A stretch of DNA of 64,000 nucleotides, from NCBI GenBank assembly GCA_038205395.1, contig JBBRBX010000003.1, forward strand, positions 1-64,000, written 5' to 3'. The notes under the pieces were generated by a model that was not told the origin of the DNA, ran no database searches, and was given only the letters and a program-made list of their open reading frames with translations. Within the stretch, counting starts at the first letter, position 1; each line of letters begins with the position of its first letter. Source of the stretch: Fredericiella sp038205395. GTDB lineage: Bacteria > Chloroflexota > Anaerolineae > Caldilineales > Caldilineaceae. The position numbers and the translations under genes were made by a program. Positions 18,137 through 29,700 of this stretch are shown piece after piece.

Positions 18137-18910
18137 ATGCGCTACAGCCTCTGTTCTTATGCACTGCACCGTACAGTCGACGCCGGCAAGCTGGATGTCT
18201 TCGGCTATAACCGCTTCTGCCGGGAAGCTGGTTTTACCCAGCTCGACCCCTGGAACGCACATATTGCGCGCGCGTACGCCGACACCGGTTACGTGGCGGA
18301 GTTGAAAGCCTCAGCCGCGGATGTAGGGCTGCCCTATGGCTGCATTGCCGTGGACGGGGCCCACATCTACGAAACGAGCGCAGAAGAGCGCATAGAAAAC
18401 CAGCGCCACCGCTACCGCTGGCTGGAAGTTGCCGCCGAACTGGGAGCGGAACAAATGCGCATCGACGCCGGTGGGCGCGACGCAACGCTGGACGAAATCT
18501 TTCCCATTGTCGTTGCAGGGTATCAAGACATTATCGAGCGCGCACGGCTGCACGGAATCGAGATTGTCATCGAAAATCATTGGGGGCCGACCAATCACCC
18601 CGATGCCATGCGCCGCCTGCTGAATGCCGTACCTGGGCTGGGGCTGCTTTTTGACTCCTATAACTGGCCTGCGGGCACTCACAGCCGCGCCTGGCCCGAA
18701 TTTGCCGGCGACGCTCGCCTCACGCACTTCAAGACCTTTACCTTTGCCGCCGATGGCAGCGAACCCAACTGGGACATTCCCGGCCTGATCCGTCTCCTGC
18801 AAGCGGCCGGCTATACAGGGGCGTGGGGCATCGAAAGTTCGCCCGAAGATGGTGACGAAATCGGCGCAGCCAAAAAGACACTGGAGTTGCTCAAGCGCAA
18901 CCTGGAATAA
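18137..18910 (+). CDS. Sugar phosphate isomerase/epimerase family protein (xylose-isomerase-like TIM barrel)
   Basis: This 257-residue cytoplasmic protein has the AP-endonuclease-2/xylose-isomerase-like barrel. Metal-ligand candidates are the Glu in IEIVIENHWGP, the Asp in GLLFDSYNW, the His in LTHFKTFTF and the Glu in GAWGIESSPEDGDE. The length fits the family. It starts 12 nt after the dehydrogenase-PA14 gene, with AGGAG in front of the ATG, and is followed by a Gfo/Idh/MocA dehydrogenase. Such pairs typically act in inositol, keto-sugar or rare-sugar breakdown; the substrate is not readable. Confidence 0.9.
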   Translation: MRYSLCSYALHRTVDAGKLDVFGYNRFCREAGFTQLDPWNAHIARAYADTGYVAELKASAADVGLPYGCIAVDGAHIYETSAEERIENQRHRYRWLEVAAELGAEQMRIDAGGRDATLDEIFPIVVAGYQDIIERARLHGIEIVIENHWGPTNHPDAMRRLLNAVPGLGLLFDSYNWPAGTHSRAWPEFAGDARLTHFKTFTFAADGSEPNWDIPGLIRLLQAAGYTGAWGIESSPEDGDEIGAAKKTLELLKRNLE

Positions 18911-18948
18911 ATTACAACAGCAATCATCACCGGAAAGGATTTCACATT

Positions 18949-20055
18949 ATGTCTGCTGATCGGATTCGAGTAGGTGTGATTGGCGTGGGCCAAATCGGCA
19001 AACACCATCTCGACAATTACAAAAAAACCCCCAACGCTGAAGTGGTGGCGATTGCCGACGTCAACCAGGCGGAAGCACAGCGTGTGGGCGAACTGTACGC
19101 GATTCCCCATGTCTACACCGACTTTCGCCAACTGCTGGCGCGTGACGATATTCAGGCGGTGGACGTCTGTGTCCACAACAATTATCACATGCCCATCAGC
19201 GTAGCTGCCTTCGAAGCGGGCAAAGATGTCTTTTGTGAAAAGCCCATGGCCGGCGCCTATGTAGATGCACGCAAGATGTGGGATACGGCGCAGGCAGCCG
19301 GACGCAAGTTCAGTATTCAATTTGTCACCATGTACGCCAATGAGACCAAAGCCACCAAGTATCTGATCGACAGCGGCCATCTCGGCAATATCTACCATGC
19401 ACGCTCTTACGGCTATCGCCGGCGCAACCGCCCTTATGTGGACGGCTATGGCAGCCCCACCTTTGTGCAAAAACAGCACTCGGCAGGCGGCGCGCTCTAT
19501 GACATGGGCGTCTACCATATTTCTACCCTGCTGTATCTAATTGGAAACCCACAGGTGTTGCGCATCACAGGCAAAACCTATCAGGAAACCGAAATGGACG
19601 AGCAGAGGCGCAGCGCCAGCGGCTACAATGTCGAGGAACTAGGTCTCGGCTTTGTTCGTTTTGCAGGCAATAAGACAATGGATATTTTGGAAGCTTGGGC
19701 CGTGCACATGGACAAGTTCGATGGCAGCATGATCCTGGGCAGCCAAGGGGGAGTGCGGCTTGAGCCGTTTGGCTTCTTCCGCGCCATGGGTGACTTGGAT
19801 ATGGATGCCAGCGCCAATATGGATGCATTTTCCTGGCGACTGCACACAGTGCGCGAAAACGGTGATGCCTATGACGGCCCACAGCAGCACTGGATCGCGG
19901 CATTACAGGGTCGTGTGCCGCTTATGCCGACAGCGGCGTGTGCGCTGACGACTATGTTGATTTCAGAAGGCATTTATCTGTCCGACCGGCTTGGGCGCGA
20001 GGTGACAGCCGACGAAGTGCTTGAGCATTCGGTTTCCACTGCCATTGCCGTCTAG
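18949..20055 (+). CDS. Gfo/Idh/MocA-family oxidoreductase
   Basis: This 368-residue cytoplasmic NAD(P)-dependent dehydrogenase opens with the Rossmann motif VGVIGVGQIGKHHLDNY (G-x-G-x2-G). It carries the family signature CEKPMAGAYVDARKM around the catalytic Lys of EKP, and later GGALYDMGVYHISTLLYLIG with the conserved Asp and His. It lies 38 nt downstream of the sugar isomerase gene, suggesting joint action on a cyclitol or sugar. The substrate is unknown. A GGAAAGGA site precedes the ATG. Confidence 0.93.
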   Translation: MSADRIRVGVIGVGQIGKHHLDNYKKTPNAEVVAIADVNQAEAQRVGELYAIPHVYTDFRQLLARDDIQAVDVCVHNNYHMPISVAAFEAGKDVFCEKPMAGAYVDARKMWDTAQAAGRKFSIQFVTMYANETKATKYLIDSGHLGNIYHARSYGYRRRNRPYVDGYGSPTFVQKQHSAGGALYDMGVYHISTLLYLIGNPQVLRITGKTYQETEMDEQRRSASGYNVEELGLGFVRFAGNKTMDILEAWAVHMDKFDGSMILGSQGGVRLEPFGFFRAMGDLDMDASANMDAFSWRLHTVRENGDAYDGPQQHWIAALQGRVPLMPTAACALTTMLISEGIYLSDRLGREVTADEVLEHSVSTAIAV

Positions 20056-20125
20056 CCTGGCAGCCAAAAGCAACGACACCGCAGCCAAACATGATAGCCC
20101 AAATAGACAAGTGAAGGAGCGTATA

Positions 20126-21568
20126 ATGGTGGCTTCACTCTGCTTCGTCCGTCGATTGGCAACAGCCAGGCTGCTGCCAGTGCTGCTGTGCCTGATACTG
20201 GGAATGGGTGCGATTGCGCCGGCAGGCGTCGTCCTGGCACAGGCGCCGGAACGCATTTTCTTTCCGCCCGGCGCCACCTCGGTCAATGTTGGCGGCGCGC
20301 TGGAAAACGGTGACGCCAAAAGCTATGTGCTGCGGGCGCTGGCCGGCCAGACAATGACAGTCGGGGCAGCCTATGTAGCCTATCCATATCAGATCAGCGT
20401 CAGTGACGCCAACGGCGCTTTGCTTGGCGCAGCCAATGCCGGCGCAAGTTGGACGGGTGTGCTGCCGACCAACGGTGACTATTATCTGACCATCGAACCG
20501 GGCACTGACAGCGCAAGCGTCTTCTACAACTTTGTGCTGTCCATCGTCAGTTCGGCGCAGCCGACACCGCAGCCCACGGTGGCGCCGAATATCGAGCGCA
20601 TTTACTTTGCCCCCGGCGCGACCACAGCCACAATCTACGGCTCAGTCGCCGCCGGTGCACCCCGCCAGTACGTGCTGCGCGCGCTGGCGGGCCAGAATAT
20701 GACGGTGCAGACCAACAGCAGCGGCCCCTTCCGCCTGACACTCAGCGGCGCCGACGGTTCTGTACTAGGCTACACCGATGCCAACCAGCCGCTGACAGCG
20801 CCCCTACCGAGGACGCAAGACTGCTACATTTATCTGCAAGCGCCTGCCGGCAGCAGCAGAGCCAACTATACGCTGCAGGTAACAGTCGCCAATGGGGGGC
20901 CGGCGCCGACAGCCACCCCGCTGCCGCGGCCACAGACACAGCGCATCACTTTCGCTCCCGGCGCAATTTCGGCCACCGTCGATGGTTATGTCAATGTGAC
21001 GCGCCCGGCTTCTTATGTGCTGCGTGCGCTGGCCGGCCAAGACATGACGGTGCAGTTTTATGGCGGAGGCCCCTACCGCGCCACCCTGACGGGAGCCGAT
21101 GGCTCCTTCCTGGGTGCAGCCAACAGCGGCGCCGCCATCAATACGCGGCTGCCACGCACCCAGGACTACTACATCACAGTCAACGCGCCTGCCGATGCGC
21201 CGGCTTCCAACTTCACCATGGTCATAACGGTGGTGGGCGCAGCCCAGCGCCCCACGCCGCCGGCGCCTACTACAGAACGAATCACCTTTGCGCGCGGCGA
21301 AGTCTCCGCCATTGTTTACGGCGCTACACCGCAAAACTATGTGCTGAAGGCGCTGCGCGGCCAGACGATGTACGTCGAACTGTTTACAAACAGCGGCGCA
21401 CCGGCTCAAGTGCGTATAGTAAGTGCGAATGATCAGCCGCTTGGCTCGGCCAGCCAAAGCGCAGCCTGGTCAGGTACGCTGCCGGCAACGCAGGATTACT
21501 ATCTACGCGTCGCATCGCCCGCCGGCGCCGGCAGCGCAAGCTTCACATTGCGCGTAACAATTTATTAA
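20126..21568 (+). CDS. Secreted protein made of four tandem beta-rich repeats
   Basis: This 480-residue protein has a signal peptide (LLPVLLCLILGMGAIAPAGVVLAQA) and then four repeats of roughly 100-110 residues. Each repeat begins E/QRIxFxxGxxSAxVxG and includes a Y-V-L-R/K-A-L-x-G-Q-x-M-x-V core, a G-S-x-L-G turn and a closing T-x-D-Y-Y-I-x-V strand. Pro/Thr-rich linkers (TPQPTVAP, PTATPLPRP, PTPPAPTT) separate the repeats. There are no catalytic residues that I recognise. The fold is probably an adhesion or pre-peptidase-like beta-sandwich. The ATG at 20126 has GAAGGAG 7 nt upstream; the in-frame extension to 20021 overlaps the dehydrogenase gene and is rejected. Confidence 0.85.
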   Translation: MVASLCFVRRLATARLLPVLLCLILGMGAIAPAGVVLAQAPERIFFPPGATSVNVGGALENGDAKSYVLRALAGQTMTVGAAYVAYPYQISVSDANGALLGAANAGASWTGVLPTNGDYYLTIEPGTDSASVFYNFVLSIVSSAQPTPQPTVAPNIERIYFAPGATTATIYGSVAAGAPRQYVLRALAGQNMTVQTNSSGPFRLTLSGADGSVLGYTDANQPLTAPLPRTQDCYIYLQAPAGSSRANYTLQVTVANGGPAPTATPLPRPQTQRITFAPGAISATVDGYVNVTRPASYVLRALAGQDMTVQFYGGGPYRATLTGADGSFLGAANSGAAINTRLPRTQDYYITVNAPADAPASNFTMVITVVGAAQRPTPPAPTTERITFARGEVSAIVYGATPQNYVLKALRGQTMYVELFTNSGAPAQVRIVSANDQPLGSASQSAAWSGTLPATQDYYLRVASPAGAGSASFTLRVTIY

Positions 21569-21750
21569 TGATGATTGACAAATGCACGCGCTTTGTCTAT
21601 GATTGTGGCGTAGGGTAATCGTTTGTTATACGCGTGTGAGTTGTTGGCATACGCAAACCGAGGTTGCGACCGTAAGTGCAGTTCTGTAGAAAACCGGCGT
21701 TCAGCCGGCAAATCTAAAATTTCTATTATGTAAGCAGGAAGGGAGAGACA

Positions 21751-22020
21751 ATGGACTGGCTTTGGGGGTTAATCGGAAACATCATCATCGGTGCGCTGGC
21801 AGGCTGGATTGCAAGCTCATTGATGACAGGCCGTGCCTTTGGCCTGGTGGGCAACATTATTCTCGGTATTGTCGGTGCGATTGTTGCGCAGTTGCTGTTT
21901 GTCAACCTGCTCAACATCGGCTGGTTTAGCACCTGGGGATGGGTAGGCAGCCTGATCTGGGGCGTCATCGGCGCAATCATTGTGCTGGCTATTGCAAGTC
22001 TGTTTAGACGCACTGCATAG
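21751..22020 (+). CDS. GlsB/YeaQ/YmgE-family small membrane protein
   Basis: This 89-residue protein has three membrane segments and the Gly-rich helices typical of the transglycosylase-associated/GlsB family: GNIIIGALAGWIASSLM, FGLVGNIILGIVGAIVAQLL and SLIWGVIGAIIVLAIASL. Members are linked to general stress response; the molecular role is unknown. The 182 nt before it hold no other gene. An AGGAAGGGAG site lies before the ATG, and a U-tailed terminator follows. Confidence 0.9.
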   Translation: MDWLWGLIGNIIIGALAGWIASSLMTGRAFGLVGNIILGIVGAIVAQLLFVNLLNIGWFSTWGWVGSLIWGVIGAIIVLAIASLFRRTA

Positions 22021-22050
22021 CCGCCAAAGGCTTATTCCGCTGCACAACAG

Positions 22051-22085
22051 GCGGTGGCAGGCATAGCCTGTCCACCGCTTTTTTT
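22051..22085 (+). terminator. Rho-independent terminator after the GlsB-type gene
   Basis: GCGGTGGCAGGC, an ATA loop, GCCTGTCCACCGC (one bulged base), then a run of seven T. Classical intrinsic terminator. Confidence 0.88.
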
Positions 22086-22146
22086 ATCATTCCGATCTAC
22101 TTATCATCCAACACCTGATTTCCCAACACATTTTTATGGAGCGGTT

Positions 22147-23637
22147 ATGCAGTACTTTATCGGCATTGATTCTTCCACGACGGCAACCAAAGCGCTGTTA
22201 ATCGACGAACAGGGGGATGTCGTCGCTGTCGCCGCCAGCGAATATGGCTATGAGACGCCGCGCCCGCTTTGGAGCGAGCAAGCGCCGGAGCTTTGGTGGA
22301 ACGGTACAGCCGGCAGCATTCGCCAGGTTCTAGCGATGGCGGGCGTCAAGGCGGATGACATTCATGGAATCGGACTGACCGGACAAATGCACGGTCTCGT
22401 CTTGCTCGACGAAGCCGGCAATGTGCTGCGTCCAGCGATTCTTTGGAATGACCAACGAACCGGCGCCCAGTGCGACGAAATCCGGAAGCGGCTGGGCAAA
22501 AAGCATCTGATCCAGGTCACGGGCAATGATGCCTTAACCGGCTTTACAGCTCCTAAAATTCTCTGGGTACAAGAAAACGAACCCGATCTCTGGCAGCGTA
22601 CACGTCACATTCTGCTGCCGAAAGACTATGTGCGCTACCGTCTGACGGGAGAATACGCCAGCGATAAAGCCGGTGCCGCCGGCACGCTGCTCTTTGACCT
22701 CAAGCAGCGCGATTGGTCGCCCGAAGTGCTGCAGGCGCTGAACATCCCCGCAGCTTACTTGCCGCCTACGCATGAAGGGCCGGCCATCACAGGCTATGTC
22801 TCGCAGGAAGCCGCGGCTGCAACGGGTCTGTGCGCCGGGATTCCCGTCATGGCCGGCGGTGGCGACCAGGCCGCGGGCGCAGTCGGCGTCGGCGCAGTGC
22901 AGCCGGGAGTTGTTTCGCTGGCATTAGGTACATCAGGCGTTGTCTTTGCCACCACAGGCGGCCCGTTTGTCGAGCCGGAGGGGCGGCTGCATGCCTTTTG
23001 CCATGCCGTGCCCGGACGCTGGCATTTTATGGGCGTGATGCTGTCGGCGGCCGGCAGCTTGCGCTGGCATCGCGACACCTTTACGCCAGGCTTGCCGTAT
23101 GACGACCTGCTGGCGCCTGCCGCCGCTGTGCCGATTGGTTGCGAAGGGCTGCTGTTCCTGCCCTATCTGACAGGAGAGCGAACACCGCACCCGGACCCCC
23201 TGGCACGCGGCGCATTTGTGGGACTGACAGTGCGCCACACGCTGCCCCACCTGTCGCGTGCGGTGCTGGAAGGCGTTTCGTTTGGTCTGCGCGACAGCTT
23301 TGAGTTGATCAAGACCGGCAGCCGCGCCGCAATTACGCAAGTACGCGTGGCAGGCGGCGGCGCCAAAAGCCCTTTGTGGCGGCAGATCCTGGCCGACATC
23401 ATGAACACTGAGTTGGTGACAGTCAACACCACCGAAGGCGCCGCCTATGGGGCCGCTCTGCTTGCGGGTGTAGGCGCCGGCATCTGGCCGGACGTCGACA
23501 GCGCCTGCCGCCGCACCATCCACGTCACCGGCAGCACCCAACCGCGGCCGGACGCCGTGGCCGACTACGAACGTTGGTATCAACTCTATCGCGGTCTATA
23601 CCCGGCCCTCAAGCCTACTTTTGCAGCAGTGGCATAG
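22147..23637 (+). CDS. xylB: Xylulokinase (FGGY carbohydrate kinase)
   Basis: This 496-residue cytoplasmic kinase should phosphorylate D-xylulose to xylulose 5-phosphate. The N-terminal FGGY domain starts with FIGIDSSTTATKALLID and has GLTGQMHGLVLLDEAG and AILWNDQRT, typical for xylulokinase. The C-terminal domain has ERTPHPDPLARGAFVGLT and the adenine-site RVAGGGAKSPLWRQILADI. The ATG at 22147 follows GGAG by 5 nt; the in-frame extension to 22054 runs into the terminator and is rejected. No xylose isomerase or pentose transporter is adjacent, though the isomerase-like gene at 18137 is nearby. Confidence 0.92.
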   Translation: MQYFIGIDSSTTATKALLIDEQGDVVAVAASEYGYETPRPLWSEQAPELWWNGTAGSIRQVLAMAGVKADDIHGIGLTGQMHGLVLLDEAGNVLRPAILWNDQRTGAQCDEIRKRLGKKHLIQVTGNDALTGFTAPKILWVQENEPDLWQRTRHILLPKDYVRYRLTGEYASDKAGAAGTLLFDLKQRDWSPEVLQALNIPAAYLPPTHEGPAITGYVSQEAAAATGLCAGIPVMAGGGDQAAGAVGVGAVQPGVVSLALGTSGVVFATTGGPFVEPEGRLHAFCHAVPGRWHFMGVMLSAAGSLRWHRDTFTPGLPYDDLLAPAAAVPIGCEGLLFLPYLTGERTPHPDPLARGAFVGLTVRHTLPHLSRAVLEGVSFGLRDSFELIKTGSRAAITQVRVAGGGAKSPLWRQILADIMNTELVTVNTTEGAAYGAALLAGVGAGIWPDVDSACRRTIHVTGSTQPRPDAVADYERWYQLYRGLYPALKPTFAAVA

Positions 23638-23650
23638 CTTTGAAAAGCAA

Positions 23651-23682
23651 CTTCCGGGAAGTGGTTGACCACTTCCCGGAAG
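23651..23682. terminator. Bidirectional hairpin between xylB and the giant surface-protein gene
   Basis: A perfect 14-bp stem CTTCCGGGAAGTGG with a TTGA loop. In the minus direction it is followed by TTGCTTTTC, a weak U-rich tail. The stem matches the hairpin at 8347 at 12 of 14 positions. Confidence 0.75.
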
Positions 23683-23713
23683 CCCTTCGTCTACGGCGAG
23701 ACCACCCGATTTG

Positions 23714-26700
23714 CTACTCGCTGCCCGACTGGATCAAGGGCAGGAAGAGGCCGGACGGGGGATCAATGTCGATGCCGCCGTGGCTCACCTCCAACTCTTT
23801 TTGCACGCCGCGCGGCGTGATCTCCTGCAGCCAGTAGTAGTATTCGATCTTGGGTTCCACCTGCGTATCCAGATAGCTGTACTGGCTACCGCTGCCTGTG
23901 GCCAGGATTGGGTCAGCCGTAATCATCTCGGCGGTGCTGCGATCATTGACCGTACTGCGCCACAAGCGGAATGACCAGGTGTCATACTCAGTTTCAGTCG
24001 CCCAGGTTACGATTAAGGCGCCTTCTTGCACCGCCACACGGAAGTAGGTGATAGTCGCTGCTGTCGGCCCCTTTGGATCGGTCGGCTTGACAACTTCGCC
24101 TTGGCCGCCGGAATCAGGATTGATGGCATTCGGATCATTGACAGTGACGCGATTGACTACCGTGATGGGCGCAACCGATTCGATAAAGAAGACGAGATCG
24201 ATGACTTTGGTCTGATGAGTCTCCATTGCCCCTAGTTCACACACGACATACCAGCGATCGAGCGGCACGCACCCATTGGGATTGGTCGTGCGCAGATAAG
24301 CAAAGCCGGCCGGCATAGCATCGGTCAAGACCACCTGCGGCGCAGCCGACGGCCCGTGGTTAGTGACGATCATGGTATAGGTAATCTCTGTACCTACGGT
24401 AGCGGTGGTGGCTTGCGAGAGCTTTGTCACTGCCAGATTGACCAGCGGGCCGACGATGACGGGCGCCGAACTCTGATTATTGCTGGGATCGGTGTCTGGA
24501 GTGTCCGTAAAGCCCGCCACTGTGTTAGTGAATATGGTTCCGGGCGGCAAAGAGGAGTCCACCAGCACGGTAGCTGTAACGACGATTTCTTCGCCTGCAC
24601 TCATCGCACCGAACTGGCAGATCTGGCTCACGCATGTTCCCCGGCTGGGGTTGAGCGATGTCAGCGTTACGCTTGGCGGCAGCAGTTCCTTGATGTCCAC
24701 ATCCCGCGCCGCTGATGGCCCCTGATTGGTGACGGTAACGACATAGGTGACCCAGCCGCCGGCCAGCACCGCCGTTGGCTGCGCCGTTTTCCGCACCGCC
24801 AGATCCACCGAGCCAAACACTTGAGATTGCGCCCAGGCGCTGTTGTTGGCGGGTACAGGGTCTTGCGTGGTGGTTGTGACGCTGGCCGTGTTGCGAATCA
24901 GCAATCCAGCGAAGGCGTCGGCGTCGGTGCGCACCACCAGGGCAATGGTGATCATTGCCCCCGGCTGCATCCAGCCAACCGCCCAGCGCGGCGCAGCCGG
25001 CAACCCATTCGTCGGCGCAGGCTCTGCCCCAACATAGGTGACGCCAGGCGGCAGCGGATCCTCGACCAGCACATTTTCAGCAGGGCTGGGGCCGGCATTA
25101 TATACACGCAGCGTGTAAGTAATAGGCTCCCCGGCATTGAAGAATTGCTTATCATCGCGCTTATTAATCTGAACATCAGCCAGCGCAGCCGGCGGCGCCA
25201 CGTTGACAGCCGCACGGCTGCTGTTGTTGGCCAGGTTGGGGTCGGGCGTCAGGCTCAGCACCTCCACACTGTTGGTCAGCACACCGGCGGCATCGGCGGT
25301 GCTGTTGGCCAGCACATCGATCACACGCACAATGCCGGCAGCCAGATTGCCCAGCGAGCAGACAAGCTGCTGCCCAGCCATGGCGCAGCCATCGGCGCGC
25401 GTGACGGTGAAGCCGGGCGGCAGCGTGTCCGTCACCACCGTGTTGAGCGCGGCAGCCGGGCCATAGTTGGTGACAACCAGCGTATACTGCACCGGCTGTC
25501 CCGCTGTCAGCGTGAGCGGCGTCGCCCGCTTGTAGATGGCCAGATCAGCCAACGCATCGACCACTATCTGTACGTCTGAAAGGTTATTTTCAGGGATAGG
25601 GTCTTGGCGTTCAGACTGGACGTAGGCTGTATTGGTCAATATCTGCCCTTGCTTGAGATCAGCCATCGCCTGCGCCACGATAGTGACCGTAGCTGTACCG
25701 CGCAGGACAGGAAGCCCCTGCTCGTCGGCCAGATAGGTCAGAGCGCCGAGCATACAACTGATGCCGGCATTACAATGGCCTTGGCTGGCACGTACGCTCA
25801 CCAGGCGCAGGCCGTCAGGCATCAAGTCCACCAGCTGCACTGAATTGGCCGGCGCAGGACCGTTGTTGGTGACGACCATTGTAAAGGTAACGAAATCGCC
25901 CGTCAGCACCGCAGGCGGGTCAGCATGTTTTTTGACTTCAATATCTGCCAGCGGGCCGGTGGCCACGATCACACGCGTCTCTTCATCGGCTGTGAGAATG
26001 GAATTCGTCAATGGCGTTGTACTGGTGAGCGTGGCCATATTGCGCAGCAGAGCGCCGTTGGGCACGTTGGGGTTGACACGCACAAGAATCTGGAAGGTCA
26101 CTTCGGCGCCGGCTGCCAGCGAACCGACTTGGCAGGTCACCACACCAGCCGGCGTAGCGTCACAACTGCCGGTAGTACCGGCATAGGTGACGTCGGCAGG
26201 CAGCATGTCGATGACGACCAAATTGTTGGCGCTGCTGGGGCCGTGGTTGGCAACAACCAAGGCGTATACAAGCAACGTGTCAGGGTAGACCGGATCCGCC
26301 AGATCATACTTATCAAGCGTGATCTGCGCCAGAACCGCCGACGGCGCCGCATGGCTTGCCTGGTTGTTGGCTTCCACCGGATCAGGTGTGACGCCGTCAG
26401 CAAAGACCGTAGCAGTGTTGGTGAGCATCGTGCCTGCGGGCAATTGCGGATCGACTTGGGCCACTACGGTCATAGTGAGCACTTCGCCCACTGCCACCGG
26501 GCGTGCTGTCTGGCAGATAGCATCTACACACGCCGTTGCGCCGCCTTGCGCCGATTCGAGGGTCGCCGCCACCAAGGTCAGGCTGGGCGGCAGGGAATCC
26601 TTGATATCGCGCAGGCTGCCGGCGGAGGGGCCATTGTTTTGCACTGTGATCTGATAGGTAACAGGCGTGCCGGCCAGCAGTACATCCGGCCCACTTTTTT

Positions 26701-29700
26701 GGATGGCAAAGTCGGCCTGCGCGACCACACTGGTGTCAGTCGTCGCGTTGTTGTTGTCCGGCGTTGGATCGGGCGTCTGTGAAGCGACGACCGCGCCAAA
26801 GGCCAGGCTGCTGCCAGGAGCGATATTGGGGTCGAGATCGACAACCAGGGCCAGCCGCGTCTGCACCTCCGGCGGCAGCGTCTGATCGGTTGCCAGCACG
26901 ACTGTACCGTCAAGCTGCGCGATAGCCGTCCAACCTGGCGGCAGTTCCGCACTATTGAAGTGAGCACCCGGCGGCAGAGTAACCGTCACCAGCGCACCGA
27001 CGGCGGACGAAGGTCCGTGGTTGACTACACCGGCATAGACCGTTGCCGTCAACCCGGCGACCGCAGTTGGTGTGCTGTCCAGCACAAGCAGCAGATCCGC
27101 GGAAGAGGTGACAGCCGTCGTGATAACCGTCTGGCTGCGCTCGGTGTTAGTCTGCGGCGTGGTCGCGGTGACAAACGTCTGATTGACAAGCGCTTCCCCT
27201 TGGATAGGGCTGACCTTGCCGCGCACGAGGATCGAAGCCGAGTCGCCGGCTTTCAGAATGCCAAGCATGCACGGCAGTGAGGTGCAGCCGCCCTGGCTGC
27301 TGGTGACACCGGTGGGGGTAAAGCCGGCCGGCAGCAGATCGCTGACCGTCACCCCATCGGCATCGCTGGGACCCAGGTTGCTCACCTGGATCGTGTACAA
27401 CAGATCTGCCCCAGTGACAGCCGGATCCGGCGCAGCGCTCTTGCTGATTACAAGTGTAGACTCGCGCTGCGCCAGCGCCTGTGCTTTCGCCTCGTTGTTA
27501 CTGGGATCCACATCGGATGGACTGTAGACGGTAGCTGTGTTGGTAAAGATTTTATTGTGGGCAACGGCAGAAGCGACACGCACAGGCAGCGTCAAAGTGA
27601 TGACTTCGCCCAGCGGCATTGCGCCCAGTTCACAAACCAGATTGAGACAGACAATGGGGAACTGGCTGACAGTGCGTTCGGTCAGTACAGGCCCTTCCTG
27701 TCTTACTTCATTGGGCAGAGTGTCCACCAAACGTACACTGCCGGCATTGGAGGGGCCGGTATTGGTGACGACCACTGTATAGGTGAGAAGTTCGCCTGCC
27801 AGCACTGTCTGGGGGTCAGCAGCTTTGCTTATACGCAGATCAGCCTGACCAATGATGGTTGTGTCGGCAACGGCTGTGTTGTTGACCGGGTTGGGGTCAT
27901 GCGTGAGGCTTGTGGCCGTAGCACGATTTTCGAGCACCGTGCCCGTCGCCAGGGAAGCATCCGTAGCGACCACTAGCGTAAAGCTGATACCTGCGCCGTT
28001 GGCCAAGGTTGTGGGGGTGGCAGGGCAGCGCACCTGCGCTTGCCCATCGACCACCGTACAGCCGGCGTCCACGCTCATCAGCGTTGTGCTGAGCGGCAGT
28101 AGATCCAGTATTTGCACGCCAGCCGCCAGCGACGGCCCGGTGTTATAGACGGAGAGAACATAGGTTATGTTTTGCCCTGCATAGACGGATGGTGTGGCTG
28201 ACTTGGCCATCACCAAATCGGCCGTATCCCCTACGAGGGTCGTCACCTCATCCACCAGCACGCTGTCTTCGTCGAGGGGTGTGGTCGTCGTCAGACCGGC
28301 GCTGTTGACGATAGCGCCATTGGCTAACTGAGAAACGACGCCCATGACCATGATCGTGGCCGTGATGCCTGGTTCCAGGTCGCCCAAGGAGCAAGCTTCT
28401 GCGCCACAACTACCGCGTGAACTGCTCAGCAGCGGGTTGAGCAGCAGCCCCGGCAGCGCGTCCGTCACCACCACATTGCGAGCCAGGCTGGGGCCGGCAT
28501 TGTATACGGTGATGCGATAGGCCAGTGAAGCGCCCGGCGCCACGCTTGTCGACTGTGCTTCCTTGTCCAGCGTCAGCAGCGCACGGCTGTCGATGCTGGT
28601 CGTATAGCTGTCACGATTGTTGAGCAGGTTGCTGTCCACATTGCTGCTGCCCACCTGCGCGCTGTTGACCAGCAGCGTGCCGCTGAGCACACCGCTGTTA
28701 ACCAACCCTGTGATGTGCAGCGTCACGCTCATCCCGGCGGCCAGATCACCAATTTGGCAAGCCAGCCCTGGATTACATACTCCTTGACTGATGCTCCCGC
28801 CTATTACCGTCAGCGGGAACGGCAGCGCATCCACCAACTGTACATTCTGTGCCGCCGCCGGGCCATTGTTGGTGACAATTAAGGTGTAAGTGAGCACACC
28901 ACCGGCGGTGGCCTGAGGGGAACCGACCTTCGTCACCGCCAGGTCCACCACACCATCCACCGGCTGCCGCACCGTCGAGGTGACGCTTGCCGTCGCCTCC
29001 TGCACCGCCGTCGGGCTGCCCGCTGCCACCTCGTTCGTCAGCGTCGCACCGTCGTCCACACCAGCATCCACATTCACCTGCAGCAGCAGGCTGCGGCTGG
29101 CGTTCGCCGCCAACACACCGATGTCGCAGATGACTACATTTCCAGCCGCCGTACAGGCTGCATCGCCACCGGCGTAGCTTGTGCCTGTCGGCAGCGTGTC
29201 CGTCACCAGCACAGCTTGCGCCGCACTCGGCCCCTCGTTGTACACCACCACCTGGTACAACTGCTGCCCACCCGCCGTCACCGGGTTGTTCAACGCCACC
29301 TTGCTTACCCGCAAAGCAGCAACAGTCGTCACCGTCGTCTCTTCACTCGCCACTACCGGTGCAGCCTGGTCGGAGTCCGGCGACGTCACGCTGGCCACAT
29401 TCACCAGCACGCCCGCCGCCACAGCACTCCCCACCCGCAGCGTCACCGTCAGCGTGCGCGTCATCCCTGTTTCCAGCGCACCCAGCTGGCACAGCCCGCC
29501 CGTGCACTGCCCGCCGTCACTGGCGACTATCGACTCCAGCGTCATCCCGCTCGGCCACTGTTCCTGCACCACAACCGCCCGCGCCCGGCTCGGCCCTGCA
29601 TTGGTGACCACAATCGTGTATGTCACCAGTTCACCCGCCACCACCGGGTCCGCCAGGTCATGCTTCTCTATCGCCAGATGCGCCAGCCCCACAATGCTGC

